64,000 nucleotides of DNA from Paenibacillus pabuli (lineage in GTDB: Bacteria; Bacillota; Bacilli; Paenibacillales; Paenibacillaceae). Positions 35,209-44,740 of this stretch are shown here, one piece after another. Both the position numbers and the translations under genes were made by a program. Positions within the stretch are counted from its first letter, which is position 1, and each line of letters starts with the position of its first letter. The stretch spans positions 4,960,001-5,024,000 of the forward strand of contig NZ_CP073714.1 in NCBI RefSeq assembly GCF_023101145.1, given 5' to 3'. The notes beneath the pieces were generated by a model. It was not told the DNA's origin, made no database searches, and was given only the letters and a program-made list of their open reading frames with translations.

Positions 35209-38200
35209 TACACCATCACACCCTTTCTTGCCCACATCATATCAATGACCTGAAGCATGCCCCGATCCACGGAATAGCTAGTTTTGATACTTTTAATCGT
35301 GTATACGGAGCGGGTGGTAGTCGTCTTATCCGTCACGATAACGTTGTCAAGCAGATCAAGAGCAGGATTCGCAGGAATGGATACCTGCAGCGTACGGCAC
35401 ATGCGTTTCATATCAAAAAAAGCTCGCTCTGCCACCTGTCTTTTGGCTTCAACTGTCTTGGCCCAAGGTACCGCAAGCACCATGGTTCGGATCTCACCTT
35501 TCAGTTCGAGCAAAATCTCCTTGTCCACAAAACTGCTCTGATTCTGATTCGAGTCGATAACAACGATATGACTTCTTCCTCTGGACCAATCCGTCGATTT
35601 GGTAATGGAGATCAGATTGTCGTTCTCTGAAAACTCCGCAACGACCGGTTTGTCATAATTCAAGCGCTCCAATCGGTATGTACCATAACGGTCACAGTAG
35701 CTCCGATAAGGAATCTCCGAAATAATATCCTGAACGGCTTCCGTAACTTTGGCGGACCATTGTTCAAACGTTTTGCCGTACTCCTCAATGAATGGATTAA
35801 GCCATCCATTGGGCGTAAGCACCGTACTTGCATCCTTGACTTCAAACTCACCTTCCTGTCCCGGTACCGGAACAATGACTCTACCCGTCTTCTGATTCAC
35901 CTCAATCAGATAGGTCTCATCGATCACATAGTCAGGATAAGAGCGATCCTCACTAGTTGCCCTCCAACCCACCATACCTGCATGTTTAACCAGATCTAGC
36001 ACAACCGTGGATTTGACCCAGGCCGGCTTTTCAAGTTCCACATGCTGAGCTGGTGTCGGTGTAACGGCCGGTGTGGAGGTTGCTGTAATGGTCCAGCTTG
36101 CCGGGTCTGCGAGCATCTCCTGATAATAACTCCACACCTTGCTCACCCAATTATCCCGATCCGCACTCCAGGTCATCGGAGCGATGTCTCCTCCATCATG
36201 GAAATAAAGTACATCCGCCTTGGAAGTCACTTTCTTTCCTCTGGAAGCCAGTGCTTTGGACATCCGTTCTGCGCCGCGCTTCATCTGCTCCTGAATTCCC
36301 TTGTAGCTGGGGCTACAAGCTTTTGTACTAGGACAGCCGTATCCGAGAATAAAGCTGCCGTTCTCTTCTTTACCCTTACCTTGTGTCCCAAGTACGGTCT
36401 CATGTTTGCATATCGCAAGCAAAAATTTGTGATCCGGTACGCCATAGGTTGCAGCTTGAGCTTGGGCAGCCTGAATAATGGATGATGTGCGGTCCGTCCC
36501 TACTGCTGCAGGGGGAACCGGATCTGGCACATTATCAATCTCATCTACCTCTGGATAAGCTTTTTTCTCCGAGATAACTTTCTCAATAATGCGCTTGTAC
36601 ATATCTCGAGCCGTAATCTCCAGGGCGGAGCCCTCACCATTAATGTCCACTTTGTCAATCAGTCCGGTAAATACCCGCATCATATGCTGACCATAGCCCA
36701 TGTAAATACGTATCGGTGTGTTTTCACTCAGAACCCCCACATGAAATCCATTGGCAAAATAAGACCATGGAGAGGGCACGCCCCCAAGCTCGGGAAAATG
36801 CGCAGGATTATAATCCGGGGAGAAAAATCCCCTTGGATTGGAGATTGTCAGCCGTGCTTCCCTGGCTTCAGAGTCAAACTGATCGTCGATTTCGGCACTA
36901 ATGATATTGGGAAGAACCTGCGTGTCCATATAGACAAAAGATCCAACCTGAATAACATCCGATTCTGGCCTGTTGTTCATGACAAAACCTTCATAGCTGT
37001 TTGTTTGGTAATAACCTTTGGACGGATCAAGTCCTTCTTCACTCTTTTGATTCTTCAACGGAGCAGGCAACAGCTCTTGTATACGAATATAATCAATGGC
37101 GAATTTTTTATATTTCACCTTCGAAGCAGGGACCGATCCGGGTGGAACAGTGGTGTTTTGTTTGCCACCATACGTCACTTTAATTTTGATGCTTTTGGCC
37201 TTTGCGGGGATTACAATATTATTTAATTCCGTTAGTTTGGTCAGGTCATATGCCCCGTTGAACTTATTGACATAGGCATACGTTTTACCGTCGATCACCA
37301 CAGTGAACGAATCCCCTTCAGCTTCACTAAAATTAGTCCCCATTCCAATACTAAGAAGCCCTTGCGTAGGCATGCTCAGTTTTGTCACGTTAATCTCAAA
37401 TTCGGCTACCGCGGCTTTGCCTTCAAACGTATACAGCAGCTTGCCTCCCGAATCAAACAAAGTCCAGCCTGATTCGATCTTGGCATAATCCGAAAATTTC
37501 ATTCCGGTTGTATACACGCTTTTCTCATACCAGTTCCGTTTATCGAATTTCTCATTCAGTTTGATCTCTCCTGGATATCCTTCGACCTGAACCGGCACTA
37601 CATCAGTAAATGTTGTGTTTGCATCTCCGTGCATTTTACGCTTTCCGCTAAGATATAATCGGGGATCGACCGCCTTACCGCCCTCTCCAGTCTTGGATGT
37701 TGGACTAACCCCTTCCCAAATTTCGAAATGCAGATGTCTTCCTCTGCCTGCGGCACGTTCAGCAGCTGAAACCTTGTGGCCATTGGTATATACCCCCCCT
37801 GTGTTACCAAGCGTACCAATCACTGCCCCTTGTGCCACTTGATCATCGACGGAACAAAGAATTTCTTTCAGATGAAAGTACTTTGTGAGTAAACCATTGG
37901 CATGTCTGATTGTTACGGCATTACCTGCACCTACTGTTTTATTACGAGCTGTATGTACGACCTTCCCAGCCCAAGCCGCCAAAATTGGTGTTCCCATGTC
38001 ATCAAACAGATCAATCCCTCTATGGCTTCGAGAACCCCCGTCTCTGGCTGCACCAAAATCATCTGTAACTGTGATGCTATCAAGCGTTTTACCCTTGACC
38101 GGAAAATAAATCTCCTGAGCATTCGCTTCGGTCGAGCCATTATAAATTCCGGCACTCGACTCATCCACCCATACGGATTGTGTACTGATGATGGGTACTT

Positions 38201-38348
38201 GCTCGGAAACCATATGCCTGAACTCTTCTGTCCGTCCCGGGATAAATGCCAGCCTGTCCACTTCAACCCGGATATTGGGAAGTGCTCCTTCCCCCAGCTT
38301 CAGACGCTGGGACAGCACATTCATAACCTCATCCGAAATTGGAATCAT
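35208..38348 (-). CDS. Tail hub with M23 peptidase and lysozyme-like domains
   Basis: The protein has 1046 residues. An M23 (LytM) zinc peptidase domain spans about 90-230 with His109 and Asp113 in SHRGID and HLH at 205-207. A beta domain (about 250-430) follows. A phage hub-like region (about 470-610) contains ISNPRGFFSPDYNP and FTGLIDKVDINGEG. Residues about 620-750 read as a glucosaminidase or lysozyme-like insert (FLLAICKHETVLGTQG, then YGCPSTKAC). The hub-like region resumes to the C-terminus (TVLDLVKHAGMVGW, WSRGRSHIVVIDSNQN). In siphophage tails such tail-associated lysins sit at the tip and open peptidoglycan. Clear ribosome site AGGGGGAG. Confidence 0.85.
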   Translation of the reverse strand: MIPISDEVMNVLSQRLKLGEGALPNIRVEVDRLAFIPGRTEEFRHMVSEQVPIISTQSVWVDESSAGIYNGSTEANAQEIYFPVKGKTLDSITVTDDFGAARDGGSRSHRGIDLFDDMGTPILAAWAGKVVHTARNKTVGAGNAVTIRHANGLLTKYFHLKEILCSVDDQVAQGAVIGTLGNTGGVYTNGHKVSAAERAAGRGRHLHFEIWEGVSPTSKTGEGGKAVDPRLYLSGKRKMHGDANTTFTDVVPVQVEGYPGEIKLNEKFDKRNWYEKSVYTTGMKFSDYAKIESGWTLFDSGGKLLYTFEGKAAVAEFEINVTKLSMPTQGLLSIGMGTNFSEAEGDSFTVVIDGKTYAYVNKFNGAYDLTKLTELNNIVIPAKAKSIKIKVTYGGKQNTTVPPGSVPASKVKYKKFAIDYIRIQELLPAPLKNQKSEEGLDPSKGYYQTNSYEGFVMNNRPESDVIQVGSFVYMDTQVLPNIISAEIDDQFDSEAREARLTISNPRGFFSPDYNPAHFPELGGVPSPWSYFANGFHVGVLSENTPIRIYMGYGQHMMRVFTGLIDKVDINGEGSALEITARDMYKRIIEKVISEKKAYPEVDEIDNVPDPVPPAAVGTDRTSSIIQAAQAQAATYGVPDHKFLLAICKHETVLGTQGKGKEENGSFILGYGCPSTKACSPSYKGIQEQMKRGAERMSKALASRGKKVTSKADVLYFHDGGDIAPMTWSADRDNWVSKVWSYYQEMLADPASWTITATSTPAVTPTPAQHVELEKPAWVKSTVVLDLVKHAGMVGWRATSEDRSYPDYVIDETYLIEVNQKTGRVIVPVPGQEGEFEVKDASTVLTPNGWLNPFIEEYGKTFEQWSAKVTEAVQDIISEIPYRSYCDRYGTYRLERLNYDKPVVAEFSENDNLISITKSTDWSRGRSHIVVIDSNQNQSSFVDKEILLELKGEIRTMVLAVPWAKTVEAKRQVAERAFFDMKRMCRTLQVSIPANPALDLLDNVIVTDKTTTTRSVYTIKSIKTSYSVDRGMLQVIDMMWARKGVMV

Positions 38349-38361
38349 ATTGTATCTCCCC

Positions 38362-39786
38362 CTACTTAAATCGCTCGATGGTCCACTTCATGAATCGGTC
38401 CAGGAAGGCCACGGCTTCAGCCCGTGTCATAGCAGAGTTACCCAAAAACCATGTCTCATCCGGTTCCGTACCACCTACAGGTCTGCCCATATTCGTTACC
38501 ACCGCTGCACCATCCAGCTTTTTCTTTATATTGATGCCTGCAATCAGCGGATCATTATTAGCAAATGTTTCGTCTTCCATCTCAGAGACAGCTATTTTCC
38601 AGAATGCATCCTTGTTCTGTACGACTCGCTCATCTTTGTTCTGATAATAAATGGCCGAATCTTTTCCGACGTCTGCAAACCTTTCGCTCACATCTTTGAG
38701 ATAATAGAAAGTCACTTCGTCGCCTTCTGACAAAGGTTGATTAAAGACAACCGTATGGTTATCTATTTCCGAATAGCCTGGTGTTTCTTTGACTTTATCT
38801 TTTTGTTCTTCTTTGAATTTCACTGTAACTGTAAGTTTCTTTTTACCTGCCGGATAATTACCATTCAGTCTAAACACTCGCTGCCCTTGAAAAGCGGTAA
38901 TTTTCTCATTAATCCCCGTAGTAGGGGCATTCTTGTCCGTAAATCTGGCATAGAACACCTTTCGTAGCTTGTTAATCAGATGAAAGGCTTCTCCCCGTTG
39001 AATAATGGCATTAGGAAAGAAACAGTTATTGTATGCCGGATTACTCGTTTTCGCTTTGATCTCTTCACTCTTGAATTTGAATGCACCACCGCTATTCTTC
39101 GTCCAATAGTTGAACTTGCAGGTGACACCGTTCAGATTAAATGGGAGGAAGACTGAACCCCCTGGACTGACACAATATACATCTGTTCGATAGCCAATTG
39201 CCGCTGTTGCAATTTTGGTTACCGCCGCCGCATCCCCCATGGTGTCTGCCCATACCTCGGAAGGAATACTAAGTCTGCGAAGCGGTTGGCCTGCTGCATA
39301 CAAATATTCCTGATGATTGCGACTGAATGGATCGTAGAAATAAGTCGTCGCTGCACTAAGTGCAGCCCTGGGCAGATCTCCTGTCCAGGATACGGGTGGC
39401 CTTTTCCAATCATTGTCCAGCAACGGTTCTCCATAACTACAGAAAGACACCACCTGACCTGCTTTGACACCGGTATACAACTCTACATCGGTTAACCCCT
39501 TACTATTAGTATCAGCCGTTTGGTAGATCGTCTGAACACCGTCAATAAACACATATAGTGGATTGTCATCTGTCGGCTCAATCCGAACTGGTAGATTAAA
39601 TGAGGTTTGCCCCGCTTGCCCTTTGATTTCCTCATATACAAAAGGCTTGCCTTCCTTAAACTTGTTATAATTGATCCCCGCAACAAAGACTTCTCCATCT
39701 TCCAGAACCATATTCGTGGCTTCCATAACATCGTTATAAAACCAGTCTCCTTCGTTTACATCAACCCATTTTCGTATGATAAACAC
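38362..39786 (-). CDS. Tail protein with SLH-like motifs at both ends
   Basis: A 474-residue protein. The N-terminus (VDVNEGDWFYNDVMEATNMVLED) and the C-terminus (NSAMTRAEAVAFLDRFMKW) carry pieces of S-layer homology motifs. A third SLH-like helix is near 295 (FHLINKLRKVF) and a FADVGKD segment near 370. The region between is beta-rich and contains two similar hairpin units (LPVRIEPTDDNPLYVFIDGVQ; LTVTVKFKEEQ..NHTVVFNQPLSEGDEVTFYYL). SLH domains bind pyruvylated secondary wall polymer, so the protein may bind the cell surface. The GTG start abuts its AGGGGG site and is uncertain. Confidence 0.7.
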   Translation of the reverse strand: MFIIRKWVDVNEGDWFYNDVMEATNMVLEDGEVFVAGINYNKFKEGKPFVYEEIKGQAGQTSFNLPVRIEPTDDNPLYVFIDGVQTIYQTADTNSKGLTDVELYTGVKAGQVVSFCSYGEPLLDNDWKRPPVSWTGDLPRAALSAATTYFYDPFSRNHQEYLYAAGQPLRRLSIPSEVWADTMGDAAAVTKIATAAIGYRTDVYCVSPGGSVFLPFNLNGVTCKFNYWTKNSGGAFKFKSEEIKAKTSNPAYNNCFFPNAIIQRGEAFHLINKLRKVFYARFTDKNAPTTGINEKITAFQGQRVFRLNGNYPAGKKKLTVTVKFKEEQKDKVKETPGYSEIDNHTVVFNQPLSEGDEVTFYYLKDVSERFADVGKDSAIYYQNKDERVVQNKDAFWKIAVSEMEDETFANNDPLIAGINIKKKLDGAAVVTNMGRPVGGTEPDETWFLGNSAMTRAEAVAFLDRFMKWTIERFK

Positions 39787-39812
39787 CCCCTATCTTTAGA
39801 ATAGACAGAAAA

Positions 39813-39834
39813 GAGAGTAGGTCACCCTACTCTC
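39813..39834 (-). terminator. Hairpin between the two SLH-motif tail genes
   Basis: Minus-strand GAGAGTAGG/CCTACTCTC perfect stem with a four-base loop followed by TTTTCT. The T run is weak, so it may reduce rather than stop transcription into the downstream gene. Confidence 0.55.
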
Positions 39835-40477
39835 GAATTGTTCGTTCCAACAGACGCTTGGTGCGCATCAGGAAAGTAACAAACTCTGCTCTGGTTATAA
39901 AATCTTCCGGCCTGAAGTATAGAATGGGTGTACCATCCAATTCAGTTACAACAGTCAGCCCCAAATCAGCCATGCGTTCAATGGATTTCCTTGCCCAGTG
40001 ATCCTTACCTTCCGTCGACTGTAAATCCTGAAACTGTACTGCACTCTTACGGTCATATCCATCTTTCTTGATAAGGGTCATGGTCAATTCAACCTTGTAC
40101 CCCTTCTGATCTTTATCCATCGTATCCTGATGATAGAAAATAGGGTCGACTTTGATGGACTCTACAACACCAACATAAATATTGCCCTTCTCATCATAAA
40201 ATTTATGTGTCCAGCCTACGTACATGGCATAGTCTTGATAGGATTGCTTGTCTTTGAACAGGATGTTAATGATGGACTTGTACGAAGACACACCCATCTG
40301 ATGAAAATGTGAGGGAGCATTAATCATTTTAATTTCCCTCACTTGCGGATTGGGCGAAGGTGAGGAGTACGGATCAATAATCCGACCCATTACAGGCTCG
40401 AACTTCATGCCTGTATCCACATACAGCTTTCTTTTATAGCGGTCATTAACTGAGCCAAACGGGTCTTGCTGAGACAT
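39827..40477 (-). CDS. Tail protein with C-terminal SLH domain
   Basis: The protein has 216 residues. Residues 1-150 look like a distal-tail or tube-adaptor domain (FHQMGVSSYKSIINILFKDKQSYQDYAMYVGW, VGVVESIKVDP, VELTMTLIKKDG), consistent with its position right after the tape measure. Residues 155-212 form one SLH domain: DHWARKSIERMADLGL, YFRPEDFITRAEFVTFL. Joining an SLH domain to a tail component is unusual. An AAGGAGG site lies before the ATG. Confidence 0.75.
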   Translation of the reverse strand: MSQQDPFGSVNDRYKRKLYVDTGMKFEPVMGRIIDPYSSPSPNPQVREIKMINAPSHFHQMGVSSYKSIINILFKDKQSYQDYAMYVGWTHKFYDEKGNIYVGVVESIKVDPIFYHQDTMDKDQKGYKVELTMTLIKKDGYDRKSAVQFQDLQSTEGKDHWARKSIERMADLGLTVVTELDGTPILYFRPEDFITRAEFVTFLMRTKRLLERTIRE

Positions 40478-40491
40478 ATCAGATGCCCTCC

Positions 40492-43400
40492 TTACCTAAT
40501 AAAAGATACGGGGTAATTACTCCCCATTCTTGCACCGACATTGCTGGCCATCCTGTTTACAAGACCCGGACTGTTCTGCCGTAGTGTCTTATCGAGTGAA
40601 GACGTCAGTTTCTCCACATCTTTGGTGCTGCCTGTCATGTTGTCGATATTCACATGCACGGTGACATCGCCCGCCCCAACCATCACACTTTTATGTGTAT
40701 TGTTTGTCGTCATATAATCAAAGTAATCCATGACTTTAAGTCCTGCTGGAATGTTGAATGTAGATATGGGTTTATCCATTTTTTTGCTGATTTCGGCCAA
40801 GTTCTTGGACTGTTCTACACCTAATGATTGGATTTGTTTAAAGATTTCCATATATTCATCAGAGCCAGGTTTGAACACACCGCTATTCAACAAATCTTTC
40901 CATTCCTTCTGGAATGAACCTATTTTTGAGTTCAGCTCAGATGCACGGGATTTATTCAATGCAACCAATTCTGGTGCATCTTCCTTGCCCCCATTGGCCG
41001 CCAAAAGATCGTACATTCGTTTGTCGTAATCCAACTGTGTCAGCTCAAGCTGATCGTTCATCTTGCGTCTGAGTTCGTCAATTTTACTGTTTTTAACACC
41101 GTTCAGTTCAAGCTCTGATTGCGCCTTTTGCTGTTTCTTCTCATTAATCTCCAAACCGAGTTCATCTTTTTCCTTGCCCTCAGCCATCTTGTCGTACGTC
41201 TTCTGCAAACTGGCAATCGCCTTATCAAAGAACTTGATATTTTCTTGCAAATATTTCTCCATCAGAGCACGCATTTGGCCAGAATCCTCGCGGACACCGC
41301 TAATCAACAGACGGGATCGAGCGACTTGATAATTCGTTTCGTTGTCACTTGTTGACTTGTTGAGCTGGCGATTTATCTTGGCAATCATTTCATCAATGCC
41401 ATTGCTTTGCGGCTGAGGTGTATACCCATTAGCAATGGTACCCATTCCGCCAGCAGCAGGAATGTACTGAATCTGAGGCTGCACATACTGTACTTGTGGT
41501 TGAGTGTTCTGCTCGGGCGTCTTGCCGGACTCCTTGTCCATTTGAAGCTGCGACTCTTTTTTCTCTTGCTCGTAGTTATATACTTTGGCGAGTTTCTTCT
41601 CAACCGCATCTCCGCCATCTTCAGACCATAAAGCCTTGAATCCTTCTTTGTAATCACCAAACTTGTTGTTGGTAGCATTGTCTCCAAATATCGAACTCAT
41701 TGTCCCTGATATAGCTGCATCCATCCCGAGGTTAAGACCTTTCCACACTTTTCCTATAAAAGATGACTGCTCCACATCTTTGAACTGTTTTGCCAACTCT
41801 TCCTTGTTCGTAGCCCGAATATTCTGCTTCTCGGCTTCAGACTTGCCCATATTACTAAGCGGATCAACAAGGCCTGAAATGACATCCATGGCCCCCATCG
41901 CAACACCAAGGCCTGGTACGGCTTTTAAAGGTCTTAAGAATCTTGAGCCGGTTTTCACTAATTTCGAAAGTTTACCCGGTGTTTTAATCCCACGTGCAGC
42001 ACGCTCCGCATTGATATCACGCTGAGTAATCAAATTACCTTGTCTATCTCGAAGAATATTTCCACCTTTATCACGAGTCGGGGCATGGCTGTCAAAAAAT
42101 GCTTTGCGATTGCCTGTCTCTTTCATGTCTTTAAATCTGGAAAGAAGGCCTCTTTTTTTGGTCTTTTGATTTTCCTTTTTGGAATCACCCCCTGGATTGA
42201 ATTCATCCATTATCGCATCTTTCATGACATCCTTGATCAGGTCTTCATGACGTGCCACGAAGGTTTTGTTTACCGAATCATCCTTCTCTTTATCATCTTT
42301 TGCAGCTGATCCGGCACCCGCACTTCCTGAGCCCGGAACCACGAGGAATCCTCCGGAAGAGTTCATCATCGCAGCCAATTGTGCCTGTTCAAGCTCCTTC
42401 AGTTTGGAGATATATGCCGCGGCGTCCATTGAACCTTGTCTGAATGAGGAATTCAGTGCATTCACTTCACTCCTTAATTTGGATAGCACATCATTTAATA
42501 GAATCGATTGTTTGCGCAGTTTCTGGATCTCGGATTCGTAACGCTGAACATCGGTTGCGCCATAAAGGAACTCGGCATTCAGGAAATATAACTTATTTCG
42601 AAGTTCCACTGCATCCAGATCCATATCATCCATCGCTAACATCAATATTCTCGCTTGATGTTCAAGCTGCATGATCGCTTTTCCGTTCTCATCCAACTCA
42701 CGTCTTAGAAAATCAAGACTCCGATTTGTCTTCGCCATCTGCTCATCAAGTGAGTCCATTTCCTCACGCAACAGACGAAGTTCCCTGCTTTTGGCCTTGG
42801 CTTCCTTTTCCCCTTGGTCGCGTTCTCCTGCGTGAAAGGAGGAAGCTGTCGAATTCCCATCCTGGCTTGCCTGCTCATAGAGTGATTGTTGTTCATCTCG
42901 AGTAGCATGTAGCATGCGCAACTCTTCTTGCTTGGCAGTTACCCTTGTCTGTATCTCTTCTTTACGGGTACCTTGAGCACGAAGACGGTTTTGCTGTCTA
43001 GCCCTTTCCTGGGTTACACCCGCACGGTGCACATCAGCAACTCCGATTGGGTTGGACATGTTGCCTCCTGAGCTTTCGCTCTTCACTGTACCTGTATCAC
43101 CCAAACCATAACGCGTCAGTTCTCCTTTGTTCATCACATCGGCGAACTTGTCCCAGGCCACTTGAACACCTGCTTCTTCCATAATCCGATTAATCAGTTC
43201 CATATGATCTGCAATTCCGCTGGATTGGTCTCCAATTAATCGCAAGAATGAAATAAGATAGGTCTGGAGCCCAGAAAATTCTTCTTTTAACCCCTTCATG
43301 GCTTCATATGTAGAGATTTGGAACGCAGTACGGAACTGACTTTGACGAAATTGCAAGTTGTCTCTTGCGTCTGTCCGCGGAACCATGGAAGCTGTATCCT

Positions 43401-44319
43401 CGTCAACGATCTTAAGTTGATCCACAAGAGTGCCCACTGAAGCCTGATCTTGGGTTAAACCACTACCCAGACCTGAATGACCTTTCTCCTGTAGAGACAA
43501 TGAAGACGTCGCCATCAAACGGGCAAGTGCATCTTCTTTTGTTAATTCATTTTCACTATCACTCGATGCAGGCACCGTATGTTGCATGGCCTTGATCAGA
43601 TCCTGGATGTTTACCTGTGAGATCGTTGCAACCTTAAGCATCATGTCCGTTACCTTGGATAGATCATAACCACTCATTCCCCAAACAGAGGAAACGGCTT
43701 CCAAGCCCGTAGCAGTCTTCTCTACATCCACATTGTCATACGAATGCAACTTGGCGACTTCTTTAGCAAAGGCTGTGGCTTCCTGAGAATTATCATAGGA
43801 GCGTGAACCAATGCGATATGCGAGACCCACATCCTCCTGGTCCATACCATGTTGTAATGCAATCCGTTGTAGTTCCTTGATGGTCCCGTCTATTTGACCT
43901 GTTTCACCTGATGATCTAATCTCGAAATTTTGATTGGCCTTGGTCATCTGGTCATCCATCTGACGTGACGACTCAAGTGATTCCTTCAGCATAGTGGGTG
44001 AGTACCCTCTGGCTTCACCTGAGGAGATATATTTCATCATGCTGCTCATAGAGTCCACTAACTCCTGTGAATCGGCTTCCGGCAGATCTTTCATTGCGTT
44101 GAAGGCCCCACGATAAAATGTTTCCAAATCCTTGGTTAACGTTGCAATCATTCGGGACTGCATAGCGTCCCTCATCTCTTCAAGACGATTAACGAGTGAT
44201 TGAAAGCCTGATCGATTACCATTTTTCATGTCGGGGAGCTCGATACCAGACTGCTCTACCTCCATTAATATCTCTTTGGTTAAAGAGTGTTTTTGTTCTT
44301 TTGTGTCAGCCAAATTCAT
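40492..44319 (-). CDS. Tail tape-measure protein
   Basis: About 1275 residues, mostly helical with long coiled coils (residues 430-620 and 1010-1180) and a short hydrophobic stretch near 790-830 (PLKAVPGLGVAMGAMDVISGLV), as in other tape measures. It follows the frameshifted chaperone, the invariant position of this gene in long-tailed phages. At about 0.15 nm per residue for an extended helix, it would set a tail of roughly 190 nm. The ATG at 44319 follows AAAGG. Confidence 0.88.
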   Translation of the reverse strand: MNLADTKEQKHSLTKEILMEVEQSGIELPDMKNGNRSGFQSLVNRLEEMRDAMQSRMIATLTKDLETFYRGAFNAMKDLPEADSQELVDSMSSMMKYISSGEARGYSPTMLKESLESSRQMDDQMTKANQNFEIRSSGETGQIDGTIKELQRIALQHGMDQEDVGLAYRIGSRSYDNSQEATAFAKEVAKLHSYDNVDVEKTATGLEAVSSVWGMSGYDLSKVTDMMLKVATISQVNIQDLIKAMQHTVPASSDSENELTKEDALARLMATSSLSLQEKGHSGLGSGLTQDQASVGTLVDQLKIVDEDTASMVPRTDARDNLQFRQSQFRTAFQISTYEAMKGLKEEFSGLQTYLISFLRLIGDQSSGIADHMELINRIMEEAGVQVAWDKFADVMNKGELTRYGLGDTGTVKSESSGGNMSNPIGVADVHRAGVTQERARQQNRLRAQGTRKEEIQTRVTAKQEELRMLHATRDEQQSLYEQASQDGNSTASSFHAGERDQGEKEAKAKSRELRLLREEMDSLDEQMAKTNRSLDFLRRELDENGKAIMQLEHQARILMLAMDDMDLDAVELRNKLYFLNAEFLYGATDVQRYESEIQKLRKQSILLNDVLSKLRSEVNALNSSFRQGSMDAAAYISKLKELEQAQLAAMMNSSGGFLVVPGSGSAGAGSAAKDDKEKDDSVNKTFVARHEDLIKDVMKDAIMDEFNPGGDSKKENQKTKKRGLLSRFKDMKETGNRKAFFDSHAPTRDKGGNILRDRQGNLITQRDINAERAARGIKTPGKLSKLVKTGSRFLRPLKAVPGLGVAMGAMDVISGLVDPLSNMGKSEAEKQNIRATNKEELAKQFKDVEQSSFIGKVWKGLNLGMDAAISGTMSSIFGDNATNNKFGDYKEGFKALWSEDGGDAVEKKLAKVYNYEQEKKESQLQMDKESGKTPEQNTQPQVQYVQPQIQYIPAAGGMGTIANGYTPQPQSNGIDEMIAKINRQLNKSTSDNETNYQVARSRLLISGVREDSGQMRALMEKYLQENIKFFDKAIASLQKTYDKMAEGKEKDELGLEINEKKQQKAQSELELNGVKNSKIDELRRKMNDQLELTQLDYDKRMYDLLAANGGKEDAPELVALNKSRASELNSKIGSFQKEWKDLLNSGVFKPGSDEYMEIFKQIQSLGVEQSKNLAEISKKMDKPISTFNIPAGLKVMDYFDYMTTNNTHKSVMVGAGDVTVHVNIDNMTGSTKDVEKLTSSLDKTLRQNSPGLVNRMASNVGARMGSNYPVSFIR

Positions 44320-44339
44320 CACCACCTTTATACATAAAT

Positions 44340-44369
44340 CCCGTTCTACCTTAGTGTAGGCAAAACGGG
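44340..44369 (-). other. Intergenic hairpin between chaperone and tape measure
   Basis: Minus-strand CCCGTT/AACGGG outer arms and CTAC/GTAG inner arms without a T run. It may be an mRNA processing or attenuation structure that separates expression of the chaperone from the tape measure. Confidence 0.5.
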
Positions 44370-44380
44370 ACGTCTCTCAC

Positions 44381-44740
44381 TTATCCTCCAAGCGCTTGTG
44401 CAAGCAAACCGATGTCTTCCTCGGATATTTCGGTGTAGTCCGCGTCATCAAAGGTCCGTTTACGTCTAATACTTCCATCTTCCCCGACTGCTTCTTCCTC
44501 TCTGCCGCCACCGAACATGCGAAGAGGTGCTGTCATTAATTCAACCTCAAACTGAATATATTTCTCGGCTGACTTGCACAGCTCCGCGACCTGAGGGAGC
44601 GTGTACTCCCAGATCTCCCACTTGTTCAGCCCACAGTGCTTGTGAAGGGTAAAGAAGATTTCTCCCCAGTGAATTGGCTCTTGCGTTTCCTCATCACGGA
44701 TTTCGGTTCCCTCCAGAGGCTCACCCTCGGCGCGTTCTAC
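44381..44740 (-). CDS. Tail-assembly chaperone, frameshift extension (GT-type)
   Basis: An open frame of 119 codons with no start codon of its own near its beginning. It runs from the slippery site to a TAA at 44381 and begins VERAEGEPLEGTEIRDEETQ. It overlaps the end of the upstream chaperone gene in the -1 frame, as in phage lambda G/GT. The fusion product would have about 280 residues. It contains HWGEIFFTLHKHCGLNKWEIWEYTLPQV, typical of GT-like domains, which bind tail tube subunits and the tape measure. It lies directly upstream of the tape-measure gene. The frame is clear in the sequence; frameshifting itself is inferred. Confidence 0.85.
   Translation of the reverse strand, partial: VERAEGEPLEGTEIRDEETQEPIHWGEIFFTLHKHCGLNKWEIWEYTLPQVAELCKSAEKYIQFEVELMTAPLRMFGGGREEEAVGEDGSIRRKRTFDDADYTEISEEDIGLLAQALGG

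Noticed and set aside
44351..44359. Third copy of CTACACTA, upstream of the tape-measure gene
   Set aside because: It is the inner part of a hairpin (CTAC/GTAG) and lacks the GAATG upstream, so it was not counted as a promoter.
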